This document shows, one piece after another, positions 20,905 through 34,714 of a stretch of 64,000 nucleotides of DNA. The DNA comes from Ascarosepion bandense (Eukaryota; Mollusca; Cephalopoda; Sepiida; Sepiidae). Under the pieces are notes generated by a model. It worked only from the letters and a program-made list of their open reading frames with translations, made no database searches and was not told where the DNA came from. Every line of letters begins with the position of its first letter. The stretch's first letter is position 1. Position numbers and translations under genes: made by a program. The stretch spans positions 2,261,501 to 2,325,500 of the forward strand of contig JBBBDQ010001456.1 of NCBI GenBank assembly GCA_037127315.1, read 5' to 3'.

Positions 20905-21755
20905 GCGCTCCAGCATGCCAATAAAAATAACTCAATCTCACCTACCTCCCATTAGCATGGACCAGGCTTGCCTCCCAGAGAGTAAAACACTACGCCTCCT
21001 TGGTCTCACACTTTCAGCGGACCTCAAATGGAATGACTATATCGAATCCATTGCTAAATCCGCTGCTATGAAAGTCGGTTCTCTGTGTAGGGCCCGGAAG
21101 TTTTTTCCGTCTAAATCTATCCTGCACATTTACAAATCTACCATCCGCCCGTGCATTGAATACTGCTGCCATATCTGGTCAGGTGCCCCTGCTGTTCTCC
21201 TCGGGCTTCTCGATAAGGTTCAGAGGAGGGTCTGTAATGTGATAGATACCGACTTGGCAGACCGCCTGCAGTCTCTCTCCCACCGGCGAGACGTGGCTTC
21301 GCTGTGTCTCTTCTATAAATACTTTCACGGCTTCTGCTCCAATGAACTTAGATCACTGGTGCCCCCTAAATACGAATTTGCACGAGATACTAGATTAGCA
21401 ACTAGATCCCACCCTTTTACAGTGAAATCGATAAAATGCAGCCGTAACTTCTACTCCAACAGTTTCTTTCCTCGCACTTCCCGACTGTGGAATTCTCTTC
21501 CAAAAGATTGCTTCCCCGACGGCTACAATCTCCAGGAGTTTAAATGTAAAGTCAATAGACACCTCCTAACACACTAACCTGCTCCCATTCTATCAAACAC
21601 TCTTCCCATCTGCCCGACACTCATCCTCGCTATCCTTACTCATCTATCACCTTTCTCCTGACATTCCCTATGTCTATCCACTCCTTCTCTTTACCTTCCC
21701 CTATGTAGCCCCATGCGCAATAGTGGCAGTGGAATGCCTTGCTTGGGGTGAGATG

Positions 21756-21775
<20 letters not shown>
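20905..21775 (+). mobile_element. LINE 3' half (same family as 8158-10925)
   Basis: An open frame to 21577 covers the post-RT region: TLRLLGLTLSADLKWNDYIE, SILHIYKSTIRPCIEYCCHI and FFPRTSRLWNSLPKDCFPDG. The 3' UTR ends GCCTTGCTTGGGGTGAGATG and a pure A run of about 27. The 5' end is truncated, as is usual for LINE insertions. The intact frame and long poly-A suggest a fairly recent insertion. Confidence 0.9.
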
Positions 21776-21784
<9 letters not shown>

Positions 21785-21787
<3 letters not shown>

Positions 21788-22345
21788 TGTCTACCGAACA
21801 ATTACGTTTTTCTCCAGACAAAGGGAAAGAACTTTTCTTTCCTTATTTGATTTGCATGCTTTCAACTCTATGTAACCTTTGTTAATATATTGTTGTTCTG
21901 GTTACTTTCGCCTTTTCGTGTTTCCTGCTCTATTCAATGACGTCAGTTACCGAGTCGACTCGTAAACATAAATTAGTAATGGACATTCGTCCTCTACAAC
22001 GCAATAACATCCACCATCTGCGACGATTTTATTTTGCGTTGACATAAAACTCCGCTAGGCAACGGCAATAATAGTTACCAAAAATAACAAACGCAGTTCG
22101 CAAATTTGCAATGCGGTTCTATGACGTCACACTGTAGAGGACAAAACGTCCATTACTATATTTATATTTATGATTCGACTCGACGTACGATTGATAAGAC
22201 ATGACACAGGAAATAAGAAACAACGATGAAGGCCAAAGTAACTGGAATAAACATGTATTAACAAAAGGTTACAAAGATGGCTGAATATGCATGCAAATAG
22301 AGAAAGAAGTTCTCTCCCTTTGGAGTAGATAGACTAAACTATCGC
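21785..22345. repeat. Nested palindrome with a MITE core
   Basis: Outer arms (about 21785-21973 and 22159-22345) are imperfect inverted repeats, for example GTAACCTTTGTTAATA against TATTAACAAAAGGTTAC. The centre, 21974-22158, has its own termini TAGTAATGGACATTCGTCC and GGACAAAACGTCCATTACTA. Part of the centre recurs at 24537-24665. Confidence 0.8.
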
Positions 22346-22439
22346 CCGGTTCACACTCCACCCACGTCTATTGAACAGGTGAAGAGGCTCATCCCTTGTT
22401 TCCTGTTTAGGATGTGGTTTCCGGCTTTCTCTTTTCCAT

Positions 22440-22518
22440 TCTTTTTACCCTTACGTAGCCCCCTGCGCATCAGTGGCGTTATCGCCTTGCTTGGGGTGAT
22501 ATGATTTTAAAAAAAATT
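22440..22518 (+). repeat. Isolated LINE 3' tail
   Basis: ACGTAGCCCCCTGCGCATCA, GCCTTGCTTGGGGTGATATG and an A run match the 3' tail of the LINE family. No ORF precedes it. Confidence 0.8.
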
Positions 22519-22519
22519 C

Positions 22520-23949
22520 CGTTACGAGAAAAGTGAAATGTTCACTGGAATAAAGTCAATGAGAGATTGATTGGAATAAAGTTCTGAAAAGAAGAGATAC
22601 ATACAATTCCTGAGTTGAAGTCAGTTCCATTGGAGTTTGTAATGTGTGTGCACAAGCATGTGTATGAGAAATAAAATCGCGCCTAATTACGACCTGCAAT
22701 TAATGCGGGTGTGTGAGAGCGAGAATTAAACAAACGTCCCACTGCCATACTGAAATAGCAGGGGTCTCACACGTGTTGGAAAAACTGTTGCGCATACGCG
22801 ACCGCTATCGCCGGCCGAAAGTGGGGCCCAACTGCCGGATAACACGTTGTGCCTCCTTAAATAACTACGCCAAAATTCGCGAAAAAGTAAGAATATCACG
22901 TGAACATTGGATGAAAAATGCGTGCCTCATAGATGAAAACAAGCATGTTAAAATGTGTAGGAGTGAAATTGTGTAAGCAAAATATATTAAACAAATATAT
23001 GTTAAAATATGGATAAAGATGTGTGAGTGAGTGGCACACTAATACTAACGCCATTTTTATTTTTATTTTTATTCTATTAGTAGATTTTAAACTTCCTATA
23101 ATAGTCTGGCGATATTATTTTAAACTAAAAGTTTTTTTGATAAATTTTCAACACAGCTAAATATATAATATATTGCTTCCTTTCTCTACATTCCTCTTGT
23201 TTCTTTTTCTTTTTTTATATAACTCTCCTTTCCTTTAGCCTTTCACTAACTGAAGCCGACATTTGTCATCATGGTTACCAAAGTTTTTTTCTCTCTTTTA
23301 TTTCTTTTTCTTCCTTTTTTATGTCTAATTTCTCCTTTAACTCTGTCTACACCATTTTTCTTTTCTTTTCCCTCCCCACCACTTCTCTATTCCTGTGACA
23401 CGATTAAATTTTGATCTTTTGATACAAACGTAATCGAAAAGTTTTCTTCTATAATCGGATTTTGAATCTCTTTCTATGTCTAGACGACAGATTTTGAAAA
23501 TTGTTTTTCTTTTTTTAAATCCTTCCCCATTTTTTTTTTTTATATGCAAACTTTCTGTGTTTGGATATGTTTTTGGGTACCCTTTCAGTATGTGAATTTT
23601 TGTACCATATTTGAAAATTTTTTTTTGTTTTTTAACGTTGCTGAAGAAGCGAAAATCTTTTCGCTGAAATAGCTATACAACTTGTGTAGAATTCGGAATT
23701 TTATTTTATATAATAAACACATATATATATATACATATATCCATACATATACATATATAGATACATGTATACATATATATAGAAGGAAAAGTGCGAGAAG
23801 CCGTAAACGTTTTGTTTAAAGTGTAGATTTATTGTTCCTATTATCATTAATATTACTTGCTTTTTGTATTATATATTAAGTATTCATAATGGTATTTGCG
23901 TCACTACATGTTTTTCGAGTCTAAAATTGACTCTCTCCAGGTTAATAAA

Positions 23950-23985
<36 letters not shown>

Positions 23986-24180
23986 TGTTTAATTTTCTGT
24001 AATATAATTGTCATCTTTGATAATGACTTATGTAAGCCTAAAGCTTAGATAGGATTGAAAAGAAAATGTATCAATATTGTGATTTTTTCTTCTTTGAACG
24101 ATAATGCTCTTAAGCTTATCAAACGATATGAAAAGAATTTACACAAAATAATTAGAAAAGACTTGTAATGAAACTTGCAT
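22520..24180. other. No gene identified
   Basis: Unassigned sequence with pyrimidine-rich parts (23200-23550). A PLE-tail-like text (GCTGAAGAAGCGAAAATC, 23640-23700) is the only hint of a repeat, and a (TG)n run lies at 23952-23982. Confidence 0.5.
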
Positions 24181-24183
<3 letters not shown>

Positions 24184-24238
<55 letters not shown>

Positions 24239-24320
24239 ACTTATATATATACATGTATGCATATACATACACATATATACATATACATATATACATTTAA
24301 ATATATTTAGTGTATCGAGA
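24184..24320. repeat. (TA)n microsatellite
   Basis: Two TA runs (24184-24236) followed by ACATATAT repeats. Confidence 0.9.
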
Positions 24321-24336
24321 CAGCAAATAATTTTCT

Positions 24337-24530
24337 AAACATATACTGTTAAATTATAAGAGACAATGAATATCTATTATCATGAGCCGTTCTAAACATC
24401 GTATTTTGGCTTTAATTTCAGTTGAAAATAAAGACAAAAATTCTCCAACATTTGGATCATTTTTATTAAGTTGGTTCTAAGCTTTCGACTCGCATGAGCC
24501 ATCTTCAGAGAGGTTATAAGGACGGTAACA
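24337..24530 (-). repeat. PLE-like tail, copy 2
   Basis: Direct repeat of 20640-20850. It is followed by a fragment (24537-24665) of the MITE whose full copy is at 21974-22158, so similar pieces sit in the same order at both loci. Confidence 0.65.
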
Positions 24531-24536
24531 CAAAAA

Positions 24537-24665
24537 CATCCACCATCAGCGACGATTTTATCTTGTGTTGACATAAAACTCCTCTAAGCAACAGCAATAG
24601 TTACCAAAAATAAAAAACGCAGTTCGAAAATTTGCAATATGGTTCTATGACGTCACACCGCGTGA
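24537..24665 (+). repeat. Fragment of the MITE seen at 21974-22158
   Basis: CATCCACCATCAGCGACGAT through ATGGTTCTATGACGTCACAC matches the MITE interior; both termini are missing. Confidence 0.75.
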
Positions 24666-25269
24666 TAGCATGAAATGACAACAGAACCATATATTCAAAT
24701 GCAATGTGATGTGTTATGACCAGATTTAAACGTGATTTTATTAAGTGTGGGTTGTTTGAATTTAATGTAGATAGCCTCCAACATCTGAAGGTTCTTTTTA
24801 CTGTGTGTATGAGTGAGGATTATTGTATTGTTGACTATATTATATTGTAGGTAATATCAGACAGATTTCAGGCAACAATAAAATAATCCTATCAGTCCAC
24901 ACACTATAGAGAACTTTGTCTATGCAATGCCAGGAATGTTATAAGAGATAGAAAAGACATGAAATGTAGCCATAACAACGCCCCATAACCTGCCTTAGGT
25001 CTTTCCACAGACTTGGTAGGTGATGCGACCATAGCAGAAATCGAATTATGATGCTTAAAAAAATATATATATAAAAAGATTAAAGTAAGAATAATAATAA
25101 AAGCAATCATTACTATTAAAAGATTAAATTAATAATTATTAAAAATTAAAAATAAAATTATGATGCTATAAATCTTTAACAGCAAGGCATTTTAAGGGAC
25201 TTACCTATTTGCATATAAACCTTTACTTGCCCATCTGTCTCTCTCTCTTTTTTTTCTCTCTCTCTATAT

Positions 25270-25378
25270 ATAGATATACACCCCTCACACATATACATAT
25301 GTATATATACACACCTACATATATACATATATGTATACATACATTTATGTGTACACACACATATATATGTAAGCAAAT

Positions 25379-25434
<56 letters not shown>

Positions 25435-25440
25435 GTATGT
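25270..25440. repeat. (TA)n / (ACAT)n microsatellite
   Basis: The longest TA run is at 25383-25433. ORFs on both strands are artefacts. Confidence 0.95.
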
Positions 25441-25499
25441 TTTGGCCGCATCTTTTCTTTTAAGCAAGTTGTGTTAAACGATAATGTTTTTGAGCACAA

Positions 25500-26085
25500 C
25501 ATCTTAAGTCACATACTGTTTCCCTTCAGCATTCTGACATTCGTAAAATTCTTATAGACAATACTAAAATTATTGAACAACACACAGATAGACGCCTAAA
25601 ATTTTTAAAGGCACTACATATCAGAAGTAAAAAACCTCTTATCAATCACACAGCTTTCTGGACATGTACTGAGTTGTGTTTAGAGGGTTTATTTGAAATA
25701 TAGTTAAGGTAAATAATTCTTTGCCTCTGAGTAATTTGATAATTTACATAATTAGTTCCTTCGAAGTTCAAATTCTCTAACGTATTTTTACGGCATTTAA
25801 AATCTTTAACAACCAAGTATTCCATATAATTCACGCATCTACGTGAGCACATATCTTCATGTGTGCATGTTGTTTACATTATTACTGCCTTTGAATTTAA
25901 AAATTTTTTCACCACGTTTATTTATTTTCTTTTAAAATGTAACACTTTTCCTGCTACAAGGCAATATTTGATTTTTAAACTGTAATATAGTCCCTGATGA
26001 TGAGCGATGACGTTCGTAAGTACTAGGACAACCTTTGGATAATTTTTATACAAATATAATTCGGAAATAAAAATCTATTAAATAA
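25500..26085 (+). pseudogene. Penelope-like endonuclease end and tail
   Basis: HSDIRKILIDNTKIIEQHTD, RRLKFLKALHIRSKKPLINH and AFWTC resemble the last part of PLE endonuclease domains (the E/LY-I--KKP-IN motif). A PLE-style tail (CTGATGATGAGCGATGACG, near 25995) follows. This is a different family from the copy at 46 kb. Confidence 0.55.
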
Positions 26086-26771
26086 ACGCAATGAGATAAA
26101 TTTCATATGTAGACATTGCAAATTGTTCACATTAGAAAATGGGTAAAACCTAAATGAAATAACATGTATATAACCAACAAGTGCTTAAGGAAAATAATCA
26201 CTGACGAACTATCAAAATAAATTGAAACATAAAATTATTTATTTAAAAAAATCTTTCTTTTTATAAAAAAAAAGCTTTACAATAAATAAATAAATAGACC
26301 AAAAATGATAAGTGAAAAATACAGCATTGGTACTAAATGAGAATATCACATCAAAAGCAATAAAACTAAAGGGAGAAGAGAGAGAGAAAAAAAAAGGGAA
26401 AATAAGATCAGATTAAAGGCAGGTTAACATCTTGACCGTTAAGGAGGGAAAAGGGTAGGATGAGGAAGGAAAAAAAGAGAAACAGTTGGTTAGTATGTAT
26501 TCTTTGGGGCCAAATCCAAAAATGAATCTTCACTCTGATTAGTTAAAAGAAACACATACATGTAAATTTTATATCTTCCCACATACATACACAGTAAACC
26601 AAAGGCTTTTGTTATTTAAATGTAATCATCTGCACAACCAACATCAAACATTGCCTGATGATTCTATTTCGACACATAGAAATTTACGTTGCAATGTACA
26701 ATTAATTCATAACTATATATATATATATATATACATACATACACACACTTATACTTACCCACACACACATA

Positions 26772-27283
26772 CACCCTTGTGCAAAGTATTTGAAACAAAC
26801 AAAAAATGTCTTTCTGGGTTTTTTGATACTTTCCTTGATTATATATATGTTGTCTCTTGGCATTGTTTTTCTTTCTTTTTTGACTACATTTTTTTTAATG
26901 GTTTTGACTGATGTATCTAGTTTGTTTCTTTACTTTGATGACACGACTAACAGTTAACACCCACAAAGTCCATGATCTCTCTGTAAGGCTTACTAGTGTT
27001 TGTGCAGCATTATAATTTTCATACACATGCTTGGAGTAACATTCACCGCAGATAAGGTGACTGGGCGTGATAAAAATCTGATGCAATCATGGATGACACA
27101 ATATTTTTCAAAACCAAACAAATTTCATCCTACACCCCAAAAATAGATTCATATTACTACCCACCACTACAAATGACCAAATCTGAGGAAGAAATAGAAT
27201 TTGATTACACTCTGTCACTTCAGTGGGTCATATGGTGAAAGAAAAAACTAAAGCAGTTGTTTCAATTCATTTGCACAAGGGTG
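26772..27283. mobile_element. Tc1-like MITE, about 512 bp
   Basis: The ends CACCCTTGTGCAAAGTATTT and its inverted counterpart AATTCATTTGCACAAGGGTG are flanked by TA on both sides. The TIR style (TTTGCA..AGTATTTGAAAC) is that of Tc1-like transposons. No transposase lies inside; it contains a (TA)n run near 26838 and no ORF of note. Confidence 0.75.
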
Positions 27284-27289
27284 TACATA

Positions 27290-28785
27290 CATATATATAT
27301 ATACACTGCTATTAAATATTGTATATTATGCCAGAGTAACCATAGATCAAATTTTACTCTGAAATGCAATAAGGTATGAAGTTCTTTCTTGATCTGACTG
27401 ATCAATAGCTGCGACCTTTCCTGTTGAGGTTATTGGGTTGGCAGTTTTCTGGTTGCTGCATCCCAACTCGTAATAAGAAGCCCAAAATTTTAGAATGTCA
27501 ACCATCGCATAATATGGAGGTATTTGCAGTATATTTTGATCAGTTGATTCATTTTCTATGGATTATCAACCCTTTGCAGGTTAGTTAAAGCCAGAATATA
27601 TTTTTAGATTGTATGTTTTTTTTTTGAAACAATAAGGGTTTGGTGACACAAATTTTAATTTTAAATAAGCTGGGGGAAAGAAAAGGTGGATTCATATTTT
27701 TCCCCAAGTGTATTTGTGTGTAAATGAATATAACAAACCCAACAGGAATTGGAACTCAGGATTAACAATCCTTGAGCTGTAACACCTTTTGACATTTTTT
27801 TTTTGCACCAATTGTAGTGTAGAATATTTTCTTTTGAAATGCTCTAACAGATATCTTAGTGCTTTATGAAACTGAATTCAAACTCTTCTATCACTATTAA
27901 TGAATTCCTTGTTCCAGGCTCATTTCCTCTTTGTTGAAAAGATTCTAGGATACATATGAATGGACTTGGTGTTTACATCCAGGAAAATCTTTCAATAGCA
28001 AGAGATTCATCTCGAGTACCTGGAGGATTTTTTTTATGTGCTTTTGACTTTATTACTTTCTGTTAGCACTCTCCTTCTCAGGAACTATCAAGAACATTGC
28101 CCAGTGGATACAGGCATTGGTTAATTTCAGTGACTTAACTGAAAGAGTTGTGAATTCAATACCTATCTACAGCAGTGGTGAACAAATAACCTAGTAAAGT
28201 GAATGCAATAAAGGAATCGGTTAAAAATTCCTAGCACCTAAAGACATGAGCATACAATAGCTGAAACGTAAGCATGGCAATAAAGATGAGGATAACAGTT
28301 CGAACAGTGGAAATAATGTAAATATTCCACATCTCGGAAGTATAGACAAATGCTATTTATTTATGCTATATTTATGTGGAGTCATCTATTAGACATGAAC
28401 CTCCTATTTCCAAGACTTCTTTGTTTTGAGTGCACTGATTAGGATTTTGTGATTTTCTTTATATCTCTTTGAGTGAAATTTTTAACTTTCTGATTGAGAA
28501 TTGTGCAACTGAGGTAGAAGTGAGCAATGATACTTTTGTGTCTTTTCAGAAATACAAGATGAACCACAATCTTCTACATAGTTCATACAGACTGTACTAA
28601 CATATTTCTGCTCATAATAATTTTAAACACATCCTCAAAAAGAACAAATTTTTGTTCAATGTCAGAATGAGTCACCATATAGGTTGTAACAAGCTTGGTT
28701 CTGCTAATGGGTTCTTGTTAATATTTAAAATATACTATCTCTCCTATCTTCACCCAATTTGAGGTGCTATTTTCTGCTGATAAAA
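27290..28785. other. No gene identified
   Basis: Unassigned AT-rich sequence; no exon, RNA gene or repeat boundary that I can support. Confidence 0.5.
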
Positions 28786-28789
28786 CAAT

Positions 28790-29735
28790 GTTTTGCTGGT
28801 AAATTCTCATCCAATGTTATTCTTGAGTAATCTAGAGTATCCACTTAAAACTGAATCTTTACTGTGTGATAGGCATTATAATCTGTTTATAGATTCTGGT
28901 ATAATCTCTAAACTGGATCCTCACAAAACATGTAGACTTGATAGAATCACTGCAATAATCTTTAGATGTGTTCCTGTTGTCTCTAAACTACAATAAATGC
29001 CTTGCTGTTTCTTGCTTTCTGAAAATTCTTTTTCTGTAGTTCCAGTCTTTAAGAACTTTAACAAACCATCTGATCTTTCTAACTCTTTTTGGCAAAGTAA
29101 TAGAGGCTCTAATCAACACTGAATCAGTTAAGCATCTCACCTAACAGGGTCTTTTTCCAGACAAGAAATATGTTGATGTGTTAATAGTTAGACATGGTTT
29201 GGCATACTGGTCTTCTTCACAAATTGAAAGTTATTGGCAACTGATCTAAAAAAAATGACCTACAATCTGTTAATTGGGACAAGAAATAACTTGCAAATTT
29301 TAATCTCTTCAAAAACTACTCTCTTAATTTTCTGAGATTACCTTTTTTTGTCTTGTTAGCATGGCTGATGCTAACCTCCAGGAAGTGATTTACTGCATCT
29401 TCTCAGGCTAATGCTTTCTCAGAAATGAAGTGGAAAGATTATATTGAATCAATTGTTGGGAAAATTAGTGCACTGTGTTGTAGTAGACAATTTTTCATGC
29501 CATTTTTTAAAACACATTCTTAAAGTCTACCATTTGTCCATGCATTGAATATTACTGTCACATCTGGTCTGGTGCTTCTGCTGGTTATTTAAGAGATTTT
29601 TCATAAAGTCCAAAGAAGAATCTTACCAGTACTGTTCTGGCACTTCAGATCCAGTTACTTTGCTACTGCCTAGACATATCTTTCCTATGCTTTATTGCTT
29701 CGCTTGGAGTGAAATGATCAAAAGAAAAACAGAAA
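28790..29735 (+). pseudogene. Strongly decayed LINE (same family)
   Basis: SGIISKLDPHKTCRLDRITA matches the RT start of the LINE at 9800 (SRVISKLDPPKASGGDGIP). Further on VPVFKNFNKPSDLSN and, near 29540, CIEYYCHIWSGAS parallel later domains. The end, CTTCGCTTGGAGTGAAATGA, is the family tail. Many stops and deletions make this an old copy. Confidence 0.75.
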
Positions 29736-30459
29736 ACTTAAAACTTTCATTTTAGTAGCTCTTTCACATCTATTTTTTTCCTCTGACAAACCAGGCAAAC
29801 TTTAAAAGTTACTTTTCTACATTTGTCTCTTTCTGTGTTTTCATTGACATAATTTCTACAGCTTGAAAGTAATCCAGGCACACTGTATTGACTAAGTTCA
29901 ATGAAAAGTTCCACCATTTGAATATTTCAAAGGGTGAAGCTTTTTATCAATTTGTTTGTGCTTACTGTTGTTAGCATAATGTCATTTCAGCTATATCCAA
30001 AGATCTCTGGATGGGGGCTTTGAATAGATTGAAAACTGTGCAGTTTTTTTTCATCTAACCTGGTGAACTTAAAACATGCAGTCATGGGGTTGATGCAGTT
30101 AGCAGTGAAAGATATTGTGTACTGAGCAGGTTTCTGTGACAAGACTTTGCATCATTTACATATGTCAACCCAAATTTGGCTCCCTGTGTATTCTGGATTT
30201 TTCCAAAGATAAAATTGCTATGAAAGAATGATTAAAGAAGATGCAAAAAAAAAAAAAAGTTGTGGGCAATGTTCAAAAGGTTGTTTTGAAAAGTGCAATG
30301 GATGTTGTAAGTACGTTGAAAGGCACCAAGGTGCCATTGCTCAACTTTTCACTAATTTTATACAGAGTGCAGTGGGTAAATTGTAGCCATTTTATATTTT
30401 TAATTTCACATATAGATGTTTGTTTTTATGACTGCACAGGCTTACTTGGGCACTGCACT

Positions 30460-30965
30460 ATGACACAATTCATTGTGCCAGAAATTTGGAAACAGCATGC
30501 TGTACTGCTTGGCATTCACTCCAGAACTTCCACTATGAACATTTCAGAGTGTTTGGGTGTTGAACTAAGGACAGTGCCGAGGATTTAAAAAGAGTTGGAT
30601 GAGCCTGATGGCGATTACAAAGGTGTTTGGAGTGATCACTAGTGAAGGCAATGTTATGTCTCCATTAATCTTCCCAGAAGACTCAACATGAAGGCATGCA
30701 TCAAGTGCTGAGGAGATAGGGTCTTCCAGCAGCCACCCTCTTGATCCAGGGCAGCACTATGTCTGGCAATGGGGGTATACCAAACCACACAAGCAGAACC
30801 CAATCATGGCTGTTGGACAATTTCTGTGACCACATCACACCTTTACAACTGGCCACTTAACTCTTCATACTACTACCCGTGTGTGGAGCACAGTTGAGCA
30901 AGAGGCCAACAAAACTCCTTGTAATACCAAAGATGTACGGAAGGCAAGTATTATTGTGAGACTAT
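30460..30965 (+). pseudogene. Decayed mariner-like transposase
   Basis: HTH part: ISECLGVELRTVPRI, a stop, then KELDEPDGDYKGV. After a large deletion, pieces of the catalytic C-terminal half appear in shifting frames: RLNMKACIKC, NHTSRTQSWLLDNFCDHITP and VEQEANKTPCNTKDVRKASI. I recognise this as a mariner-like family with those motifs. The central catalytic Asp region is gone. Confidence 0.65.
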
Positions 30966-30999
30966 TTGGTTGCTGGTAATTACTGCAATACAGAGGAAG

Positions 31000-33900
31000 A
31001 AGAGGGAGAGACCTGCCTGCAACCATTACTTGAGAGAGAAGAAGATAACAATCAAGTTGGAAATTATAATTCACTGACCCCTTACTCTCTGAACCAGTTT
31101 GGGCCCGACATGAATAAAAGTGAATAAGAAGAGACACAAAGAGAGAGTTCCGAGACTCAAACAGACAGAGATTGATTGCACCTGACCACTGTCTGAGACA
31201 TCAGCCAAGGCTTACCAAAAATCAACTGAACAAATTTAACTATATGCTAGTCAACCTTTGCCAGTTTAACTAAGTGTTGCATCTGATTTGGGGAAAATTT
31301 AGATTGATAACCCAGCATGTACACTACTAATGAAGTCATTGTATAATATAATCAAGATAAATCTGAATTTTTATTTATTTATTATTCATCATTCTTTCAG
31401 TATTTTATTTTATTTTTTTTATCACTGTATGCATTCATTTTGTGTGGATCGAATCAAGGCAGGATATTGATGACAAATCTCAAACTGTCTGTGATCAATT
31501 AATCACAATGTGGAGCAGAATGAGCTGAGGGCTAAAGAAATCAATTCATCTATCAATCAATAGTGTTGAATGCTTTGGACAACTGAAAAGAGAAAAAGAA
31601 GCTATTTGTGCTTTTGGTTAACCATAGGCTGATAGAGAGGGTGTTACATTATGGCAGAATTTGCCAATTTAAACAAGAAGTCTGTCCAGAAGTGGTGTAG
31701 GAGATTGTGAAATTGTCTGGAGGCCATGGTTGAAGCCAATAGGGATTTTATTGATTAAATTTACTGTTTAGTATTTCAAGATGTTTGTGTTATTTTTATT
31801 TATTTAGATGACAATTTATCTATTGCACCCTATATAGTGGAATACTTTCAACAAAATTTCAGGATTACTACTCTCACATATATCTCATTCCTTTTTGCAT
31901 TAATAAATATAAAGCAAAAAATTTAGTTATTTTGCTAGCTTAAACTTGGATATCTTGCTGAGAAGTAACTGAAAAATACTATATTCTAAGAATTTTGATA
32001 GTTTCATGCATTTTTTGAGAAGTACCTAATATTAGAACATTTGTAATTCTAGTTCTTGGTGGGCCTTAGATGAGCTTTAATCAGGATCATTTTACAGCTA
32101 ACAACACCTAAGCTATAATGGGCAACAAGCTATTTTATAATTAAATTTGTAATTGCCAGTTATTATTACTGCGTTAAAAGGCATTTGAGATCAAATTCCA
32201 ACATTTGTAATACTGTATTCAATTAACATAATTGCATACACATATCCAGCCATTCAAGTTGTTAGAACTATTAAAGATATTAAGTATATACATAAATGGA
32301 TGTTGGGCTGAAATTCTGGAATTATTCATCTAAATGATATTCATCTAAATGATAAACTGTGCAGAATAAAAGTAAAGCCTTTTTTTTTTTTAAATCTTGA
32401 AGTTTCTTTTAAATACAAGCATGCCACCCCCTGATGCACACACAGATATCTAGTTCAGTTAGCAACATCCAGTTAAATAATTTAAGTCTTTACTCCTAGA
32501 TCAAATCACTACTGTTATACCATTAATAGTTTTATGGAAAAAAAAAAAAAAAAAAAGTAATGATGAGATTACTTAAGTTTATCACCACTTAACCTAAGAA
32601 AAAAGTCAAATGTAATTTAGAAATATTATGGTAGACAGGCAATATTGATGGTTTAATATTGCCAAGAGAGTAATATTGTGATACAATACATAGTGGCTTA
32701 ATGAGAAATTGTGCAATGCGTTCCAATTTCAGTAGAGTTGGTTAAATTCACTTTTGCACATCAGTTAAATAAAAGAGCAGACTGAACTCTAGCCATGGCT
32801 GGCAACCAGTACAGCAGAAGAACCAAATTCAGAACTGCATGTTGCTCTGTTGGTGAATGTACTTATACTGTAACCAAGATCTGCTTAACACATTTACTAT
32901 ATAAACTAGTGGTGGGGGAATATTTACATGTTGGGAAGCAGTATTTAGTTAGTTGGAATCTAATGAGGCCACATTCAAGATTCAAGAAACTTAAAAAATA
33001 TGTTACTTCTAAAATTAACTATCATTTTAATGATTTTGTTGTGATTGACTTTTTGTAGGAAAGTGAATATGTGGTTGCAACATAGAGGTCTGCAGTTTCA
33101 GCTTCTCTAGATGTGTATCCATCATTTGTGACCTTAAAGTTGTCATGATTTAAGTTAAGTAGGAGAATGAAGATTTGCAGCAATCAGTAGCTAAAAAAAA
33201 AAAAAAGGAGGGGGGGGGAGGAAAGCATTTTTGCACATATTGTCAATGACATGGATATTCCATTGCATCTTTTCAATATTTCAATTCTTTGCATCAAATA
33301 AGGGTCATCTGTGAGCTCAATCAATTTTAATTAAAGTGTTTTAGAAGCCTTAAAAGCATCAACGAGGTGGAAAGGTTAATTTGAGAATCATGATAGCACA
33401 CTCAAAATTAGTGAACTTTTCCAATTTATATAATAGCAGCATACAGGATTAATGCAAATCATTTGATAAAAATTATTAGCATGAACCCTGTTCATTCATC
33501 TAAAATTTCTTTTTGATTTTTGCCAATACACACACATTTAGTTTTAACTTGCAAGGAAATATTCAAGTTATTTTGCATTGACGTGATTATCACACAGAAA
33601 TGCAGCATTTCGATAGAAATCATCTTTCAATAATTCACATTTCTGATTTTGCTCTTCCTAAAATTTAATTACGTGCTCTTGTAAAGATAACATTTTTGTT
33701 AAAACCTATCCTTGTGATAACCAACTTAATGTAGAATGTTATACCAAATCCACACTGAATACCTCATCATCTAACACTAGCATGTTATAAAACTGATGAT
33801 GTGCTGTATTTGCATGAATATAGTTAACAATACTTGTAACTTGTTGCAAACAGTAATTTAAAATTAGTAGATTTAGGACATTTATCTTGAAAGTTTGTGA

Positions 33901-34355
33901 AGATATCTATTACTGGTGTCCTACCTGCACAAGTACCTAAAGCCAGAACATAGCAAATAAAATCTATGGCCTGAATGAAGCATAAAAACTGTACCAAATC
34001 AATAGCATCAGTATCAAAGTGATTAAATAATATAGTTTCTTTTTTGAGTATTGTTATGAAGTTGTTTTGTTACATTGAAGGTTAATGCTGTCCATCAGTT
34101 ATGGTTCTCCTTGAAAAAGAAAGTTGTTTGTACTTTGAAACATTGTAGTCTAAGCATCTTACAACTTTGACAATACATTTTTTTTTTTACTATTGACACA
34201 TCACTGGATACCCACCCTCATACATAATCTTTCTTTTAAAGTTCTCCCATTGACATTATTTTCAGGTATTAGCACTGCTTGAAATTAACTGTCTTTGCTC
34301 TTTATCTCAATTTTTGCAATGCAACTTTTTGTACCTTTCCCTCTAATTTGAAATA
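31000..34355. other. No gene identified
   Basis: Mostly unassigned AT-rich sequence with A runs (32539-32556, 33193-33206). No conserved protein or exon structure seen. It lies downstream of AK2 in AK2's direction. Confidence 0.5.
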
Positions 34356-34361
34356 CAGTGG

Positions 34362-34713
34362 AACCTGTTGTATGTGACCGTTTTTGTCAGCGACCCCGTT
34401 TTTTCTGTCCACATACAATTTGCTAATGTTAATTGAGCCCCAGTGAGCAAACAGCAGTTAAACACCAACGAGTGGGAAAAAAGATAAATACACACACTGC
34501 AATAATTGACTTTTTAAGCCTACACCATTGTGAATTAATCTTTTTTGTTGATGGTTGCAAATATGTTTTTAATACTTCACATAATATGGCAAAAATCTAA
34601 TATGTACATTCTGGTGAATGGAATACATGTTTCTGGCGTAGATATTGTGAGCCTTTAATGAGTGACCACCTGCCACCAGATTTTGATGGCAGTAGAGGTG
34701 GTCACATACAGTG
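34362..34713. mobile_element. Possible Tigger-related MITE
   Basis: The left end CAGTGGAACCTGTTGTATGT has the Tigger-style CAGTGGAACC start after TA. The right side, GTGGTCACATACAGTG, is inverted relative to it with gaps. The interior is non-coding. Confidence 0.45.
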
Positions 34714-34714
34714 A

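Noticed and set aside
30241..30588. 115-residue plus-strand frame as a host gene
   Set aside because: Its end is the decayed mariner HTH; the start is an A run and unrelated text.
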